DNA from: Spisula solida
Lineage: Eukaryota > Mollusca > Bivalvia > Venerida > Mactridae
Direction of reading: 5' to 3'
NCBI GenBank assembly: GCA_947247005.1
Contig: OX365945.1
Location: 16,746,501 to 16,810,500 of the forward strand
Length of the DNA stretch: 64,000 bases
The notes under the pieces are model-generated. The model made no database searches. It was not told the origin of the DNA and saw only the letters and a list, made by a program, of their open reading frames with translations. Below are positions 46,091-59,534 of this stretch, in pieces. Each line of letters opens with the position of its first letter. Position 1 is the first letter of the stretch. The translations under genes were made by a program, and so were the position numbers.

Positions 46091-46988
46091 GTAACACCTT
46101 ATTCAACATTATTGAGTACAGAATCAGGCTGCACCAAACGATCCATTGCTTTGAAATATTAAAATTGAATAGTATCAACGAGCCAGCCGCTATATTCATG
46201 CACTATGCATCATTTCCCTTGCATCATTTTACTTTTTATATTGCATGTACCCTTTTCCAACTTTCTTGCACTACGACAAATTTCTAATTGGTCACCTATC
46301 TTATCTAATTTTAGGAAAAGTCTTTTTAGACAAACGATAAGAACCTAAGTGCCTATAGTATTAACATAGACTCATAGGAAAACACGTTTCAAATAATAAA
46401 ACATAAATTGCAACTTTCATAACGACGCCCATTAGTCTGGTCTGGCGAAGTGCGGTGGATTGAGTGCATTCTACAAATACTCGTCATTGTCATATATAAT
46501 GTTCTTTTATAAAAGAAGAATACGTTCCTTGCAAAACTATTAACTGCCGAGTTACAACACCGAGCCCAAGAACAACGTGCACACAATTTAATGCTTCTTT
46601 GCACTTATCGTTACGCATAAGGGATTTGGTTCCTGGATCTCTTTTCCTTCTCATAATTTCTGATAATGTATACAAGGCGAAGATAACCTTACTTTACATT
46701 TATTATTTGAACAAGACGCATTATATCATATTTCCTAGGGTGGCCAATTCGAAATTCGTTTAGTATAAATATGTGTTTAACTTAGTAATGTAGTTCATAA
46801 ACGTGTTTATTAAGGTGGTGGAATACATGTAGACCATTTTTTACCACACTCGTCTGTATCATTCTGCACAAATATATCGGGCTTAGTGACCAAAATATGA
46901 AAATCATTATATTTATAGCATTATAAAGACAAGACTCTTATGAACAGCTTTTGAAAAATTGCATCACATTTGCGAATTATAATCTTAT
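46091..46988. other. Downstream flank, nothing recognised
   Basis: AT-rich with two overlapping short minus-strand frames (71 and 61 codons) that lack recognisable motifs. Confidence 0.45.
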
Positions 46989-47940
46989 TAGCTCAACTGT
47001 CACAAAGTGACAGAGTGAGCTTTTGTGATAACTCTCCGCCCGTCGTCGGTCCACAATTTTCTTGTATAGACACTAGAGGTCACAGTTGTAGTCAAATCAT
47101 TATGAAACTTAGTCGCAATGCTCATCTCAACAAAATCTAGGTCAAGTTCGATATTTAGTCATCCGGGATCAAAAATTAGGTAATTAGGTCATGTCATAGA
47201 AAACCTTTTGCAGTCAATACAGGTCACACTTTTGACCTAATCTTTATTAAACTTAGTCACAATGATCATCGCAACAAAAGCTAGGTCAAGTTCGATATTG
47301 ATTTATCCGGGATAAAAAACTAGATCACAAGGTCAAATCATAGAAAACCCTTGTGTAGTGACTAGAGGTCACAATTTTAACCTTATCTTTATAAAACAAA
47401 ATCTAGGCCAAGTTCGATATTTGGTCGTCTAGGGTAGAAACTAGAAACACAAGGTCAAATCAGAGAAAAACCCTGTGTGGTCACTTGAGGTCACAATGTT
47501 TACCTAGTATTTATGAAACTTAGTCGCAATTATCATCTCAACCAAATCTAGGTCTGTTTCGATATTGGGTCATCCGGGGCAAAAATTAGGTCACAAGGTC
47601 AAATTATGGAAAAACCTTGTGCAGTCACTTGAGGTCACAATTTTGACCTAATCATAGACAAAACTTGGTCACAATGATCATCTGAACGAAATCTAGGTCA
47701 AGTTCGATATTGGGTCGTTCGGGGTAAAAAACTAGGTCATTAGGTCAAATCAAAGACAAAACTTGGCTTAAACTTTATTACGGGTATCTGGTGAAAATTA
47801 CAAGGTCGTTGGTTAAGACAATATGAAAACCTTTTGCATGCAATAGATGTTGTATTTTATTGAGTCTTAGAAGTTGTAAAAGGTTTTAAATGAGATTCAC
47901 CATTAAGGGGCCTGCATGAACTGCTACGACAGGTGAGCTA
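46989..47940. mobile_element. 952-bp TIR element of AGGTCA-type modules (copy 2)
   Basis: TAGCTCAACTGTC (46989-47001) and GACAGGTGAGCTA (47928-47940) are inverted with one mismatch, and TA stands at both outer ends. Inside are about five modules of 120-147 bp sharing CTAGGTCAAGTTCGATATTG, AGGTCAAATCATAGAAAA and GAGGTCACAA. It is non-coding. The copy at 32180-33175 lacks the left end. Confidence 0.78.
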
Positions 47941-48589
47941 CCTAGGGCCCTCTTGCTTTAATAAAACATATATATCAAAATCTCAAATGATAACTTTGTA
48001 AACCTCGTTTTTCTCAATATGGGTACTTTTCAAAAGTTGGTCACCATAGCAACGACAGACACCATTTTAACTTAACTCATAAGAAAAAATAAATCTAACA
48101 GACAGTACTATATAATCAATTTACTTAAAGTTAAATCAAAGACAATGGCATTTCTCTATTGCTAGAGTCTCTAAAACTCATGCCACCCTAAGTCTTGCTA
48201 TATACGATGTCACCCAGTTTTTTCTCGAGAACGGCTCATATATAACTAAAGCATGCACAACATTTTTTATATAAACGGATGCATTTGAACAATTGTAGAG
48301 ACTTATTGTACACCCATATACTTTACAAATGTACCATTCCCTACCCACTTTTTATAAATGCAGAAAATAAAATGTTCAAAACATCATTGTGTGCATTTTA
48401 CTTATGTTTGTTGTCATTAATTAACATTTATATGAGAACATTGAAACTCGATTTAAAGTTTGTTCTTATTTACTGGAAATTTGAAATTTCGCGCATGCGC
48501 ACAAAGTAGCTCGGGCTTCGTTAAGTAACCTTTTTTGTATCGTTTATATAGCAGAATCCTATTTTTTAACGAAAGGATGATCAAGTAAC

Positions 48590-48920
48590 CCATGTCTCGT
48601 GGGCGGTTGCGACGGCGAGATGAACGAGGAACTAGCCTTCGCGGAACACGTGTCCCTCTCGTTCCACCTTAACTTAGGTGGACATGAGGTGGTTGTGCGT
48701 AGACGGACCGCCTTCACCTATCTCCAGCAGCGTGTACTAGTTGGGCCGCATCAGTCCTTCCATGTGCTGCTGGAGATGATTGCAGGAGGGCAGTCCGCAG
48801 AATAGGTTGCCTCCCTCATCTCCTGAAGGAATGTGCTGACCCTTGTCTCCTTCCTCAACCGCGAGGAGCAAGGAAATTTTCAACGATTCTGTGAGTCGTC
48901 AGAAGCAGAAAAGGAGATGC
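48590..48920 (+). other. GC-rich island with short open frames, unidentified
   Basis: Composition changes sharply to GC-rich between AT-rich flanks. A 68-codon frame (48599-48805) reads NLGGHEVVVRRRTAFTYLQQ in part, and other frames are open for parts. It could be a decayed gene or transposon ORF. No family is recognised. Confidence 0.35.
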
Positions 48921-49291
48921 TGCCGAAGCAAATCTAAAGAATGCTATTTTTCACACTTGCCAGTAACCAACAAAATTGTATATATATGGCCAAGGGGTCT
49001 AATTGTAGGGCATTTGACAAAGTGAGCATTTATAGAACACGGTATGTGCGACAATATGATCGGATAAAACAGAAGTTCTCGATTTATTTTTCAACTTCGT
49101 AAAATGTCCAGGGTCAGACACGGTTTTATTTAATAATACTACAATACCAGGCATGGCACCTGATCGATGAACGCGGCAACTTTAGCTGTATCGTATCCAA
49201 AAAATATAAACATAAAATCATTATAAACAACAAGAATAAGTGAAGAACTAAGCTCCTACCTTTTCGCTGTCAAACAGTCCACAATCTTGGT

Positions 49292-49344
49292 GTGTCTCGA
49301 CCGGCTCACGGAAAATTCCATCCGGCGCAGTTACATGACAGTAT
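49292..49344. repeat. Second copy of the 53-bp junction block
   Basis: It matches 20408-20460 starting GTGTCTCGACCGGCTCACGG, with about four substitutions. Here it is not inside a minisatellite, so it is a dispersed element in its own right. Confidence 0.75.
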
Positions 49345-50211
49345 GTAATGTATCATCAGAATCGCTAGAATATCGTTGTCATCATGTCTCAAAAACGAGT
49401 TAGAACCCATTTGACAGAACTTTCATCAAAATACCTCTAACACAATGTCAACGTTCGTTTTAGTCATACAGAATAGTTTAATCATTTGTCAATTAGCAAT
49501 GGCGCCATTTTGTTGACGTGTGTTGAATTGTGGGATTGCGGTAACTTTAACCAAATGGTTAAAATTCGGGTTAAAATTCGGGTGAAGTAACTACGGGGTT
49601 ATACTCGTTTATATACAATCCGTTTTCCAGTCTGGTTACCTAACCAAATTTTAACCGTTAACCAGCTTGGTTTATTTAACCATGGTTAAAATTTAACTGA
49701 TGTTTATACAATTGGGTGCTGGTGTATATCTCATGGTTCAAGCTCTACCCAGAGTAGCAAATTTGATAACATCAAGTAATAGCTGTAATGATATATGGTT
49801 GGCAGGAAAAGAACCAACTTCAATTAAAGTGAAAAAGGAAATCCATTCTTTTCAGCGTTTGTTTCACTTTCATTTGTCGTTGGCAACCTCATCATTGATA
49901 ATAGATATGTGATCAGTTTGTAATGTGTGTTACCTACATACGGATTGTTGTCAAGTTCATTGAATACCTTGTTGTGAACTGATTTTGAACTGTCGTTTAC
50001 TTTACTTATCTTTTTTATTGGACTTGTGTTACATGGTATTGTCGGAATGGTAAGTTTGTGTACACGTCCTGATTGATGTACACAGCGTAACTAGCTTAGT
50101 TTCTGTGATTTTGAATTCTTACATTTGCCTTCTTTGCGTATATTGAGCTTACCATTTTTTTTATTATCGCAATAAAACATAGCTGATTGATGACGTCACG
50201 TCTGACGTCAT

Positions 50212-51229
50212 ATACGTGGGGTGATCAAAAAGAAATGAGACAAACGTTGTAAAATGACAATGCATACAGATATAAATAAGAAAAGTAGTATGCCTATTAC
50301 ACACTACATCTTCTCTCTGTCTGCTGAGTTTCATAAATATTCATTTATTACTTGAAGAGATATCAGCGGTTTCGCAACTTTGGATACAGCGACTCACCGC
50401 GCAAAATTGACGTCAATGACGTCATGTACATAAACGGTAACTATTCGCACGTCACATTGCTCTAATGAATAGCTCATATCTCTAAACGTATTGCATACAA
50501 TTGCAATTTATTCAGTATTTAGCAAGAAAGAGAGTTTGTTTATATAAAAACATTTCAGTTGTAATAAAATATCACGACTGTCGAATCTGTTAAATGATTA
50601 TTTTATCATTATCATTCTAAAGATGGCTTAGACGTTCAAAATTGAACGATCATCTAATGCATTTCTGGCCACTGTCTGATATAATAAAATTTATTTTCCG
50701 CCACTTACGATATATAAGTATACTTCTGCCAGACTTCCCTTCTGATGCCCATTTTATCATTTTAAATGTTTTTCAGTCTTTTCTCCAAGTTTGTGATAAA
50801 ATTGTATATTTTCAACCTTTAACTTTTTCCCGAAATATGACGTGGTTTTTGAGACGGTACTGTTACTTTTCACGTCATATATTTAAAACAGACACACTTA
50901 CATCAAAACCGATTATTCAATGTGTTGACGTCATGTCCAGTTAAATTGACAAATGTTGGAGAAATATTTAATAAAATATTAGTCATATGCTTTTCCATAT
51001 CATACGGCGAAAACTGACGACGTTTTGATATGCGGCGACATAGCGAAACACCTTCAATCAGTTATATTTAACGTTCTATTAATAAATCACTACTTGTAGT
51101 AGAAATTTATATTTCACACGTAAAATCGGCATTAAATGCATCCAAACGAATATAATATTTTATGGTTAAAACATGTAAACTTTACAAATTATAGCATTTG
51201 TCTCATTTCTTTTTGATCACCCCACGTAC
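50212..51229. mobile_element. 1-kb element with 31-bp perfect TIRs and TA ends
   Basis: ACGTGGGGTGATCAAAAAGA followed by AATGAGACAAA (from 50213) is exactly the reverse complement of 51198-51228. Taking TA as the duplicated target gives CGTGGGG ends, as in Tc1/mariner-type elements. The longest frame (100 codons, 50642-50944) shows no transposase motif, so it is non-autonomous. Perfect ends suggest fairly recent movement. Confidence 0.82.
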
Positions 51230-51882
51230 TATGACAAATGATGTAACGATGACGTTAACGTTCCTATGAAAGAAAGAAGTTTGACGTCAACCTGTCTGGT
51301 TTTGGTATAAATGGCAGAGCATTGGCGATGTTAGAATCGAAATAATAAATAGGAAGCTGTGCTTTGTTGTGTTATAAAGTATAGGCACTCGTTTGAATGT
51401 GTACATTAAATCACTTGTGCTACATGTACGCACACATGATTAAATTACTACGCATCCAAACACGTGCCTTTATTTTATTACGCAACAAAGCATGGCTACG
51501 TATCCATTATTTCTTAAACAATAAACTTTGTGTGCACATTCGATCTAGCCATGAAGAAACGAAATATTTTCATCGTCGTGTCTTAACATTCAGTGCCTTA
51601 TTGCTGAATTTTCACTCTTACTATACACCACACAAAAACTGTATTTGAACTTGTGTTCCTAAAAAGGATCAACACAAAAGCAACGATGAAAATGAGAGGT
51701 GATGATTTAGCTTTAATAATTAAAGCGTCTAACAATACATATTTATAAAGGTATATGTATAGATACATTTGTAACATCCGTCTGGATTGTCTAGTAGATG
51801 AGTGGCAACCATGAGTACAAGAGATGTTTCATGTTTGTTCCTAGTCGTGATATATGAAGCCTTAAATTTAGTAATGGTATAT

Positions 51883-52110
51883 CGCATGCTTAGAAGAAAA
51901 CGGTCGTAAGTACAAAAATGCTACTTTGAGGAAACAAGAACAACTGTCCGAAAGTTACTATTTACAACTAGTTTGTTCAACTTAATATGGTCAACATGAC
52001 CTGTTACAATTTTCATGAAAATATGCTGATAACAGGCGTCTTGTGATGGAGATTTCAAATATTTATGTGTCTTTTTAGGTCACACGACCTTCTCCTTCTA
52101 TGCCAGCGAT
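51883..52110. mobile_element. Decayed copy of the 40434 TIR family
   Basis: CTTAGAAGAAAACGGTCGTA and AGTAC at the left face CACGACCTTCTCCTTCTATG and CCAGCG at the right, about 230 bp apart. Confidence 0.5.
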
Positions 52111-54233
52111 ACATACTTTGTTTAACGCTCAGCTTTTTTAGATCAACAGTAGCTCGGTGTTACATGGAACCTTGTTAATCAAAGTAGGTTTGTGGAATAA
52201 ACTATAACATATACATACAGTTTATATCATCACATAGCACTATCATACCCTATTTATATAGCACTTTTATCATGTAATTACACGTTCAAAAGTGCTGTTC
52301 AATCACATTTAAGACATGGTTAAAACAATTTGAAATAGATATATGCATGCAAACGTAGCAACAAATGTATTTATACATTGGATGCAGTTTAAAGTTTGAG
52401 GATAAAATATGAATTTGCAGCAGACTACTTGTAAATAAAACAAATATAAACATTCAAATCCGATTGGCTTCGTAAGCTATATGGTCAGTCCACACACGCA
52501 TTACTCCACCAGCCGGTATTATATGCTATGCATAAAAGTTAATCCAAACATCTCACCGAAATCCAACAATCCCTCTTTTACGACGAGATTATGCACCGCA
52601 TATATAACGTAAGACAATGTTCACCTACGTACTAGTCTTTCAAAAACAGCGTCACATACCACTGCTTAAAAATGTATTTATTTCTAGAAGACCCCTAAGA
52701 AGTCAAACTATTAATCAGCCAGAATAAGCTTTTGTATAACAGCGAGTTTTTAGCGCTTTCTTGAATGACGACTATGTGTTACTATCTCTGAGCAAACGGA
52801 TTCGACCCGATTAAAACTATCTTTCACATCTATACTATGAATATCTAAGACAGGGGTCTGAGTTTATGACTGGCCCTCATATACCTAACTAAACATTATA
52901 TCCAATATTTTAAGCAAGCCGAATGCAATCATTTAATTTGTACTGCACACTTCAAGACAATATAATAATATGAACTCAGGCAAAGCCTATTTTGAGCGGA
53001 CTATGTCAGTTGTCCTACATCATTAGTAACAGGCTCATCTAGTGCTGGAATGTTTTTATGATGCATAACTTTACAATAAATTGGTCGGTTACGAACCTGG
53101 AGCCCGTTACATAACCAAGCCGTTTCCAAAAGGCGCTACCGAGCGTCTATGCAACGACACGCTACGAGCGAGCAGTGCTCGCTGATAGCATACCGTTTCT
53201 TAACACTTTGCCCGGCGAGTGCTACCAAAGCGGTCCGTTGCACAAGAAAGCAGTTCGATAGCGGTTTGATACGAATATTGGGTACGAAGTAACGCAGGAC
53301 GCTAGGAACATATCGTTTTAAAGTTCATTGTATAACTACATTGATTATGTCTATAAAATACGACTTTCCTTGTTTAAAACAAGTACTTTCGTGGTTTAAA
53401 CAGTTAATTTAACTGACACTGGCAGCCTGCCGCGTTCTGTGATTTTCGCCGCTGTAGTTTCCAAGATGGCGGTCAGATGATTCGTAGAGATTGTCCGAGG
53501 TGACCCGATTGACTTAAAACCAGGGGAGGTAATACCTCTGTTTCTAAGCAACACAGTTCTTACCTCCCATACTGCCTTGATAATTATTATCTTTTTTAAA
53601 TGTTTTCTAGATAGGGGCCTACTCTAGTTTTCGGAATATTTTTAAACATCATTAAAAAATAAAAGAAAATTTATGAGCTGCCGTATATAGCATTTTAAAC
53701 AACTTTTGTTATTCTATTGGCAGCCATTTTTCAGTATCATTCTCTCAGTGCGGGATTTTAACACAAATTTCCAAATCCATTAGTGAATTCGAACTCTGAC
53801 CAAATCACGTGACATGTGTTATCGTAGAGCGGAACGACATCCGCAGGCCTTACGGCCTGCGTATAGTCCGCTATTATACGGAATTTGAGGGAAGTTACCG
53901 AAAAAAAAACTTTTAGTGGCAAGATATGAGCAACGGCTTTACGCCTGAGGTACTAAATATTTGCTATATTGAATAAAAGTCGCATTGAAGCGTCATAAAC
54001 ATAGCTCGATATTCTTTCTAACAAGTTCCCCGGTCAACATTCCAGCCACGTCTGAACATGTGACAACTGATAGAACAAATTGAACAATAGAAATACAATG
54101 GATAATCATCGTGGGGTTCCGTGGGCTATCGATTTTTAATGCATAAACCTGTATTTTTGGACAAAAACATGATTTTCTTACCTCTACTGCCTTCCATGTC
54201 ATTGTTTTGCATCGAGAGTGACCCGTCCCAGCA
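52111..54233. other. Intergenic, nothing recognised
   Basis: It includes a locally GC-richer stretch at 53090-53330 with a GAGCGAGCAGTGCTCGCT palindrome. No gene or mobile element could be assigned. Confidence 0.4.
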
Positions 54234-54837
54234 CCGAGAGGGTACCGATATATTAATTTGCAACGAGAGGGTACCGATATGGTTATACACCGTGAAGGAG
54301 AGAGATTATTATTTACACACGATCTCAGGAAATTAGTACGGTGATTTGATAGAGGAACATATTTGGATCAACTCACCAACACTCGTCCGTTTCTATACCG
54401 CTTAGCTATACGAAAGCAGCAATTCAACAACATTGACTGAAAACAATTCGCCGACTTACAGGTAGATGAACAAAACGGGAAAAATGCTGTCGGCGCCCTG
54501 ATTTTCTTGTAAAATGAATAAATTAGTACTTGCTCAATGCTAGATATTACACATAAGCATTAGAACTGTCAGATTCAAAACAGATTTTAGTCTTTTGCAA
54601 ACATTTCGAGCGTCATAAATGCTATATTGAACCCGAATTCTGTCAAAATGCTTGTCGGCGACACAATGTCATTGACAACTACACTGGATTGTTATGTGTT
54701 AGAATGTACATAATTCTTAAAGGTATGTTTCATATGGTGTAAAAAGGATGTACCTAAATAAATATCAGCAATTAATTGATAGAAACTGGGATTTTATGTC
54801 CTGTTCATTGAGTGAGACTTTGTCGGCAATTTTGGCA

Positions 54838-55575
54838 ACAGATGCGTTACGCTGCTAATATGTCAAAATATTAGATGGAAAACACGTATTTTTCATCATT
54901 TCATGGGCATTTTGACTAATTGGATAACGTAAGATGGCTTTGCTAGTAAAGAATTGAAAGAGAAAGCAGCATATGTCTAAGAAACGAAGATTTAAACAGT
55001 GAACTGACATTTTTTTAAATTTTTAAAACAGATTCGTTACGCTCGTTTTGTGAAATTATTCAATAAGCATATGGAGCTGTTGCACAAATAAATGATTTTC
55101 AATTAGGATTGCAATTATGTAGAAATAATCATACAAATACCCTATAATCTTAATTTGTCATGTGCTTAAACTTTTGTTTGACAGATACGTTACACTGAAC
55201 AGATACGTTACGTCATAGTTGTATATCTGCTAAAATATTTGCATTTTAAGCACCTTGATCCTGTCAGTGTTCATTAATTACATTGTTAAGTGACCCACTA
55301 TGGGAAGATGACTTCCAGAGATCACCCATCGTCTTATTGAATGCACTTACGTGCATATTCGGATGGTGCTTTTTGGAGAACCAGAGGGTGACCTTAAAAC
55401 GCGAGTTAATTCTCGTCAATCATGGTTAAATTTCAATATGATCACTGATATTAAAAACACATACTCTATAATTGTTTGTTAATATAAAGAAACTAATTAT
55501 AGCACTTAATTCAAATAAAAAGCTTCATAACATCTCGTAACGTAACTGTTTAGCTAAGTAACGTATCTGTTTTTC
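54838..55575. repeat. Scattered ACAGATNCGTTAC motifs
   Basis: ACAGATGCGTTAC (about 54838), ACAGATTCGTTAC (55029), ACAGATACGTTAC (55183 and 55197) and the inverted GTAACGTATCTGT (about 55558) recur in 740 bp. They may mark a decayed large-unit repeat. Confidence 0.5.
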
Positions 55576-56167
55576 GCTTTTATGTACAAATGCATCCTCA
55601 TACATCAGTGGTTAGTCAAGTTCCCAGAGAATACTCTGGTGAACGAGAATGGTACAAATGCTAACATAAATATTGACTAAATATAATGATTCATGCAATT
55701 GTAAGTGACTTAGGTCCTATTTGTTCAAGCTGCGTCTGCATCAGTGTAATCTACACTGTCCATGATGTTCCCAGTTTACTTCCTCTGAGATAGTGGGGAC
55801 TATTTAACACGCTGGCTTTTAATGTTATTAAAATTGCTGTTACTAGTTACTGTGTTTTTTCCTGCTACACTGCCCAATATACAACAGTTGTTTAGTTAAA
55901 CCTGTGTTTAAGACCACCTGCAAGCAAATGCAACCATTATAAAAGCAGTGGTTTCTGCAAAGACCAACAATTTTATCTTGTACCAATTCCAATGATATTT
56001 AATAAAGCTGTGAAGAAAGACCATTTGTCAAAAAGCTATTTTTGCTGTTTCAATTGATGGCCGATTCAGACAGGTTTTACTATACCAAGTAGATTTAACA
56101 ACTAGATCTACAATTTATTTAGATTAAGGATCTAGCAGTTAACAAAAATAAAACAGAAAATGACACA

Positions 56168-56872
56168 TATATCTTGGTAGATCTATTTTGGTAGATCTAT
56201 CTTGTAGATCTATCTTGGTAGATCTATCTTGTAGATCTATCTTGGTAGATCTATTTTTGGTATATATATCTTGTAGATCTATCTTGGTAGATCTATCTTG
56301 TAGATCTATATTGGTAGTTCTATCTTGTATACCTATCTTGTAGATCTATTTTGGTAGATCTATCTTGTAGATCTATCTTGGTAGATCTATCTTGTAGATC
56401 TATTTTGTAGATCTATCTTGGTAGATCTATTTTTGGTCGATATATCTTGTAGATCTATCTTGGTAGACCTATCTTGTAGATCAATCTTGGTAGATCTATC
56501 TTGGTGGATCTTTTATGTAGATCTATCTTAGTAGATCTATCTTGGTAGATTTATCTTGTAGATCTATCTTGGTAGATTTATCTTGTAGATCTATCTTGGT
56601 AGATATATTTTTGGTCGATATATCTTGGTAGATCTATCTTGGTATATCTATCTTGGTATATCTACCTTGTAGATCTATCTTGGTAGATATATGTTTGGTC
56701 GATATATCTTGGTAGATCTTTCTTGGTATATATATCTTGGTATATCTACCTTGTAGATCTATCTTGGTAGATATATCTTGTAGATCTATATTGGTAGATC
56801 TATCTAGTAGATCTGTCTTGTTTATCTATCTTGGTAGATCTACATTGTAGATATATCTTGTCGATCTATATC
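56168..56872. repeat. AGATCTATCTTG(G)T minisatellite
   Basis: 13- and 14-bp units TAGATCTATCTTG and TAGATCTATCTTGG alternate for 0.7 kb, with variants TATATATCTTGG and TTTTTGGTCGATA. The array is dense in AGATCT palindromes. Confidence 0.92.
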
Positions 56873-56946
56873 AATTTGTTTACCCTGGAATATCAACAAG
56901 ATTAGTTTGGCTTAGACCATGAATAATGGATGCCTTGATCATTGGA

Positions 56947-57023
56947 ATCTGTTCAGATGTAATGGCGCTCGACTGTCATATTTAGCCCGAAGTAGCAGGG
57001 GTACGAATCCCCCTTGGGCCGCA
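56947..57023 (+). mobile_element. tRNA-like sequence, probable SINE head
   Basis: GGGGTACGAATCCCC forms a perfect T-arm hairpin, and its loop is one base off the B box consensus. Upstream GTTCAGATGTAATGG is a weak A box about 40 bp away. Acceptor-stem pairing is not evident. Confidence 0.4.
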
Positions 57024-58224
57024 CTTAAAATGCAATGTTGTCATACTATCAATTATGTCGTGACGTCACTGGGTAATGCGATTTATTTTCATAACAAAAG
57101 TTGCTCATCATAATTATTTTGTTGTCAACTGAGATGGCATGTTAGAATCATTCATTGTAGGTCTACTATTTTTGGTGAATGTCTCTTCAAATGGATGCGT
57201 ATTTTGGTAATTTCTCAAATTGTCACCGATAAAAGTGTCTCATTGTGGCTACGCGCCTGTGCATGAGCAACATTTGGATAAAAGACACGTCCTTGTCAAA
57301 AAAAGCGCGAATTGAAGAGTAGCACCTAAGTTAAAATTTCTCCTAGGAACGTTTGTGGGCTGACCTGTTTCAAAAACAATGGCACGAAAGTGGTTTGAAA
57401 CATCAAAATTTTAATAAAGGCAGATCGTGAAATAATCTTGTGAGAAATAATGCATAAACATCATAGCTATAGGAAATGGTAATGGGAAGGTACTACCTCC
57501 GTACAATTTTTGTTGTAGATCTTTATTTGGGCATTACCTGGCTACAAAATTTCCACAAAACATGACATGTTCAACATGTAACAAACTAAATACTGATAAC
57601 AAATAACCTTGTTTTTTCGTTTTCACTGGTCACACACTAACTACATGACCGATTTCAGGCCTTTTTTGTGAAGTATTGCATTTAAAAAAAGTCTAAACCA
57701 TATTTTTGCATTAAAATTACTCATTTTATAAGGAGCAGCTTATTCATTTTTCGTATTGTAACACAATGTAATAAGAATTATAAAGTAACAATCCAAAACA
57801 TTTTACTTTAGGCAGGGGTATGATTCATTTCTAATATTTTGATATCAATTATTAATAGTAGTAATTTGGGTTGCTAACTGTAACTTTTAAATATTGGTGT
57901 ACATTTGAAAAACCCTATCAATAAAGATAAAAATGTAACACTCCTTACTTTTCATACACAATTCGTTAAGTTACAGTTTACAGCATTTTATCTTACTGAC
58001 TTGTATTATCTCCAAAGTAACTTGTAAAAGGAATGCAATACAAGTAAATATATTGCATTATATGTTCTTATCAAGCCCTAAATACTTCAAATTGTTAATA
58101 TTTCGCCAGTCGCTAAATTACATATTTTTCAAGGGTGCCTAGAAAAAGTATCCAGTTTTCCTTATTTATTTCTAATTAAATATTATAAATATTGAGTAAT
58201 GAAACAATTTCACCGAAGTAAACA
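57024..58224. other. Intergenic, no gene recognised
   Basis: AT-rich. It contains the first of the GTNACACTCCTTAC motifs at about 57935. Nothing else was recognised. Confidence 0.4.
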
Positions 58225-59525
58225 ATGAGGACAACTAAGAACCAAATTGACTATATAATTATAAATGGCAAATGGAGAAGATCTTTACAAGATGTTAGAG
58301 TCTACCGAGGAGCTAATGTTAACACCGTTCACTACCTTGTCGTTGCTTCAGTCAAACTAAAATTGAGAAGAGCCATCGTTAACCAACGCAATAAACAGCT
58401 AGACATCACAAAGCTTCGTTCTCCAGAAACCAGCAAAACCTTTAGCTTGGAACTGAGAAATAGATTCAGTGCCCTAACCAACTATACCACTGACAATGAC
58501 CAAAATGTGGAAGGAAATGAACTAATATCAAGAAAACATATCTAGAAACAGCAGAGACTGTGATTGGCCATAAGCAGAAAAGAAACAAAGAATGGCTTAC
58601 ACCTGACACTTGGGAACACATAAACAACGTAAACAGATTAAAGAAAAACTACTATCCACTAAATCCCCAAGAATACAAAAAAAGATCCAAAAATACTACA
58701 GAAACATTGATAAAGAGGTAAAGAAAAGTGCTAAGAAGGACAAGAAACGTTTCCTACAACAATAGGCTAGTGAAGCAGAATCAGCTGCAGCAAAAGGAGA
58801 AATGAGTGTTGTCTACAAGATAATTAAACGCTTTTGTGGTCATACCAACATACCAACATACCACCTTCTAATGTCAAAGACAAGCAAGTTAACATCTTAA
58901 CCTCCGAGCAAGATCAAGCCAACAGATGGGTAGAATACTTCAAAGAAGTTTTGAATTATCAAGATCCTGACGAAGCTGCAAAGATCCTACCACCAGATAC
59001 ACAATAAGATATTGATACCAGCATCCTAACAGAAAATGAAGTCCTTAAAGCCATTAAATCACTGAAAAATGGCAAAGCTCCAGGAGTTGACCAGATTCAG
59101 GCTGAACTACTAAAAGCTGACACCACCACATCTACTAAAGTAGTCTGTGATCTTTTTAAAGCCATATGGGAAAATGACACCATCCCTGACGACTGGATAA
59201 AAGGACTTATTGTCAAAATACCAAAGAAGGGCGACTTACAAATCTGCGATAACTGGCGATGAATAACCCTTTTATCAATACCTAGCAAAGTTTTCTGTAA
59301 AGTTCTCTTACTCAGAATGGAAACAGCTGTAGATAACAAGTTAAGAGAAGAGCAAACCGGCTTTGCCAGAATTTTAGACTCAGAAACATAATTGAACAAT
59401 GCATCGAATGGAATCATCCTCTCTTTATCAACTTCATTGACTTCAGGAAAGCGTTTGGTAGTATTAATCGAGAAACATTGTGGAAAATCCTTCACTACTA
59501 TGTCGTACCTCTAAAATTCATCACT
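58225..59525 (+). pseudogene. Decayed LINE fragment: endonuclease C-terminus and reverse transcriptase N-terminus
   Basis: The opening 106-codon frame reads QIDYIIINGKWRRSLQDVRV, the end of an endonuclease domain of the kind often mislabelled craniofacial development protein 2. After several frame changes and stops, the reverse transcriptase part appears: LKNGKAPGVDQIQAELLK, then DWIKGLIVKIPKKGD, a NWR-x-ITLLS block and FINFIDFRKAFGSI. The catalytic DD block is absent, because sequence similarity stops at about 59525. It is not the same family as the element at 41139-45081. Confidence 0.78.
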
Positions 59526-59534
59526 ATAAGCAGT

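Noticed and set aside
59097..59495. 132-codon minus frame
   Set aside because: Antisense shadow of the decayed reverse transcriptase on the plus strand.
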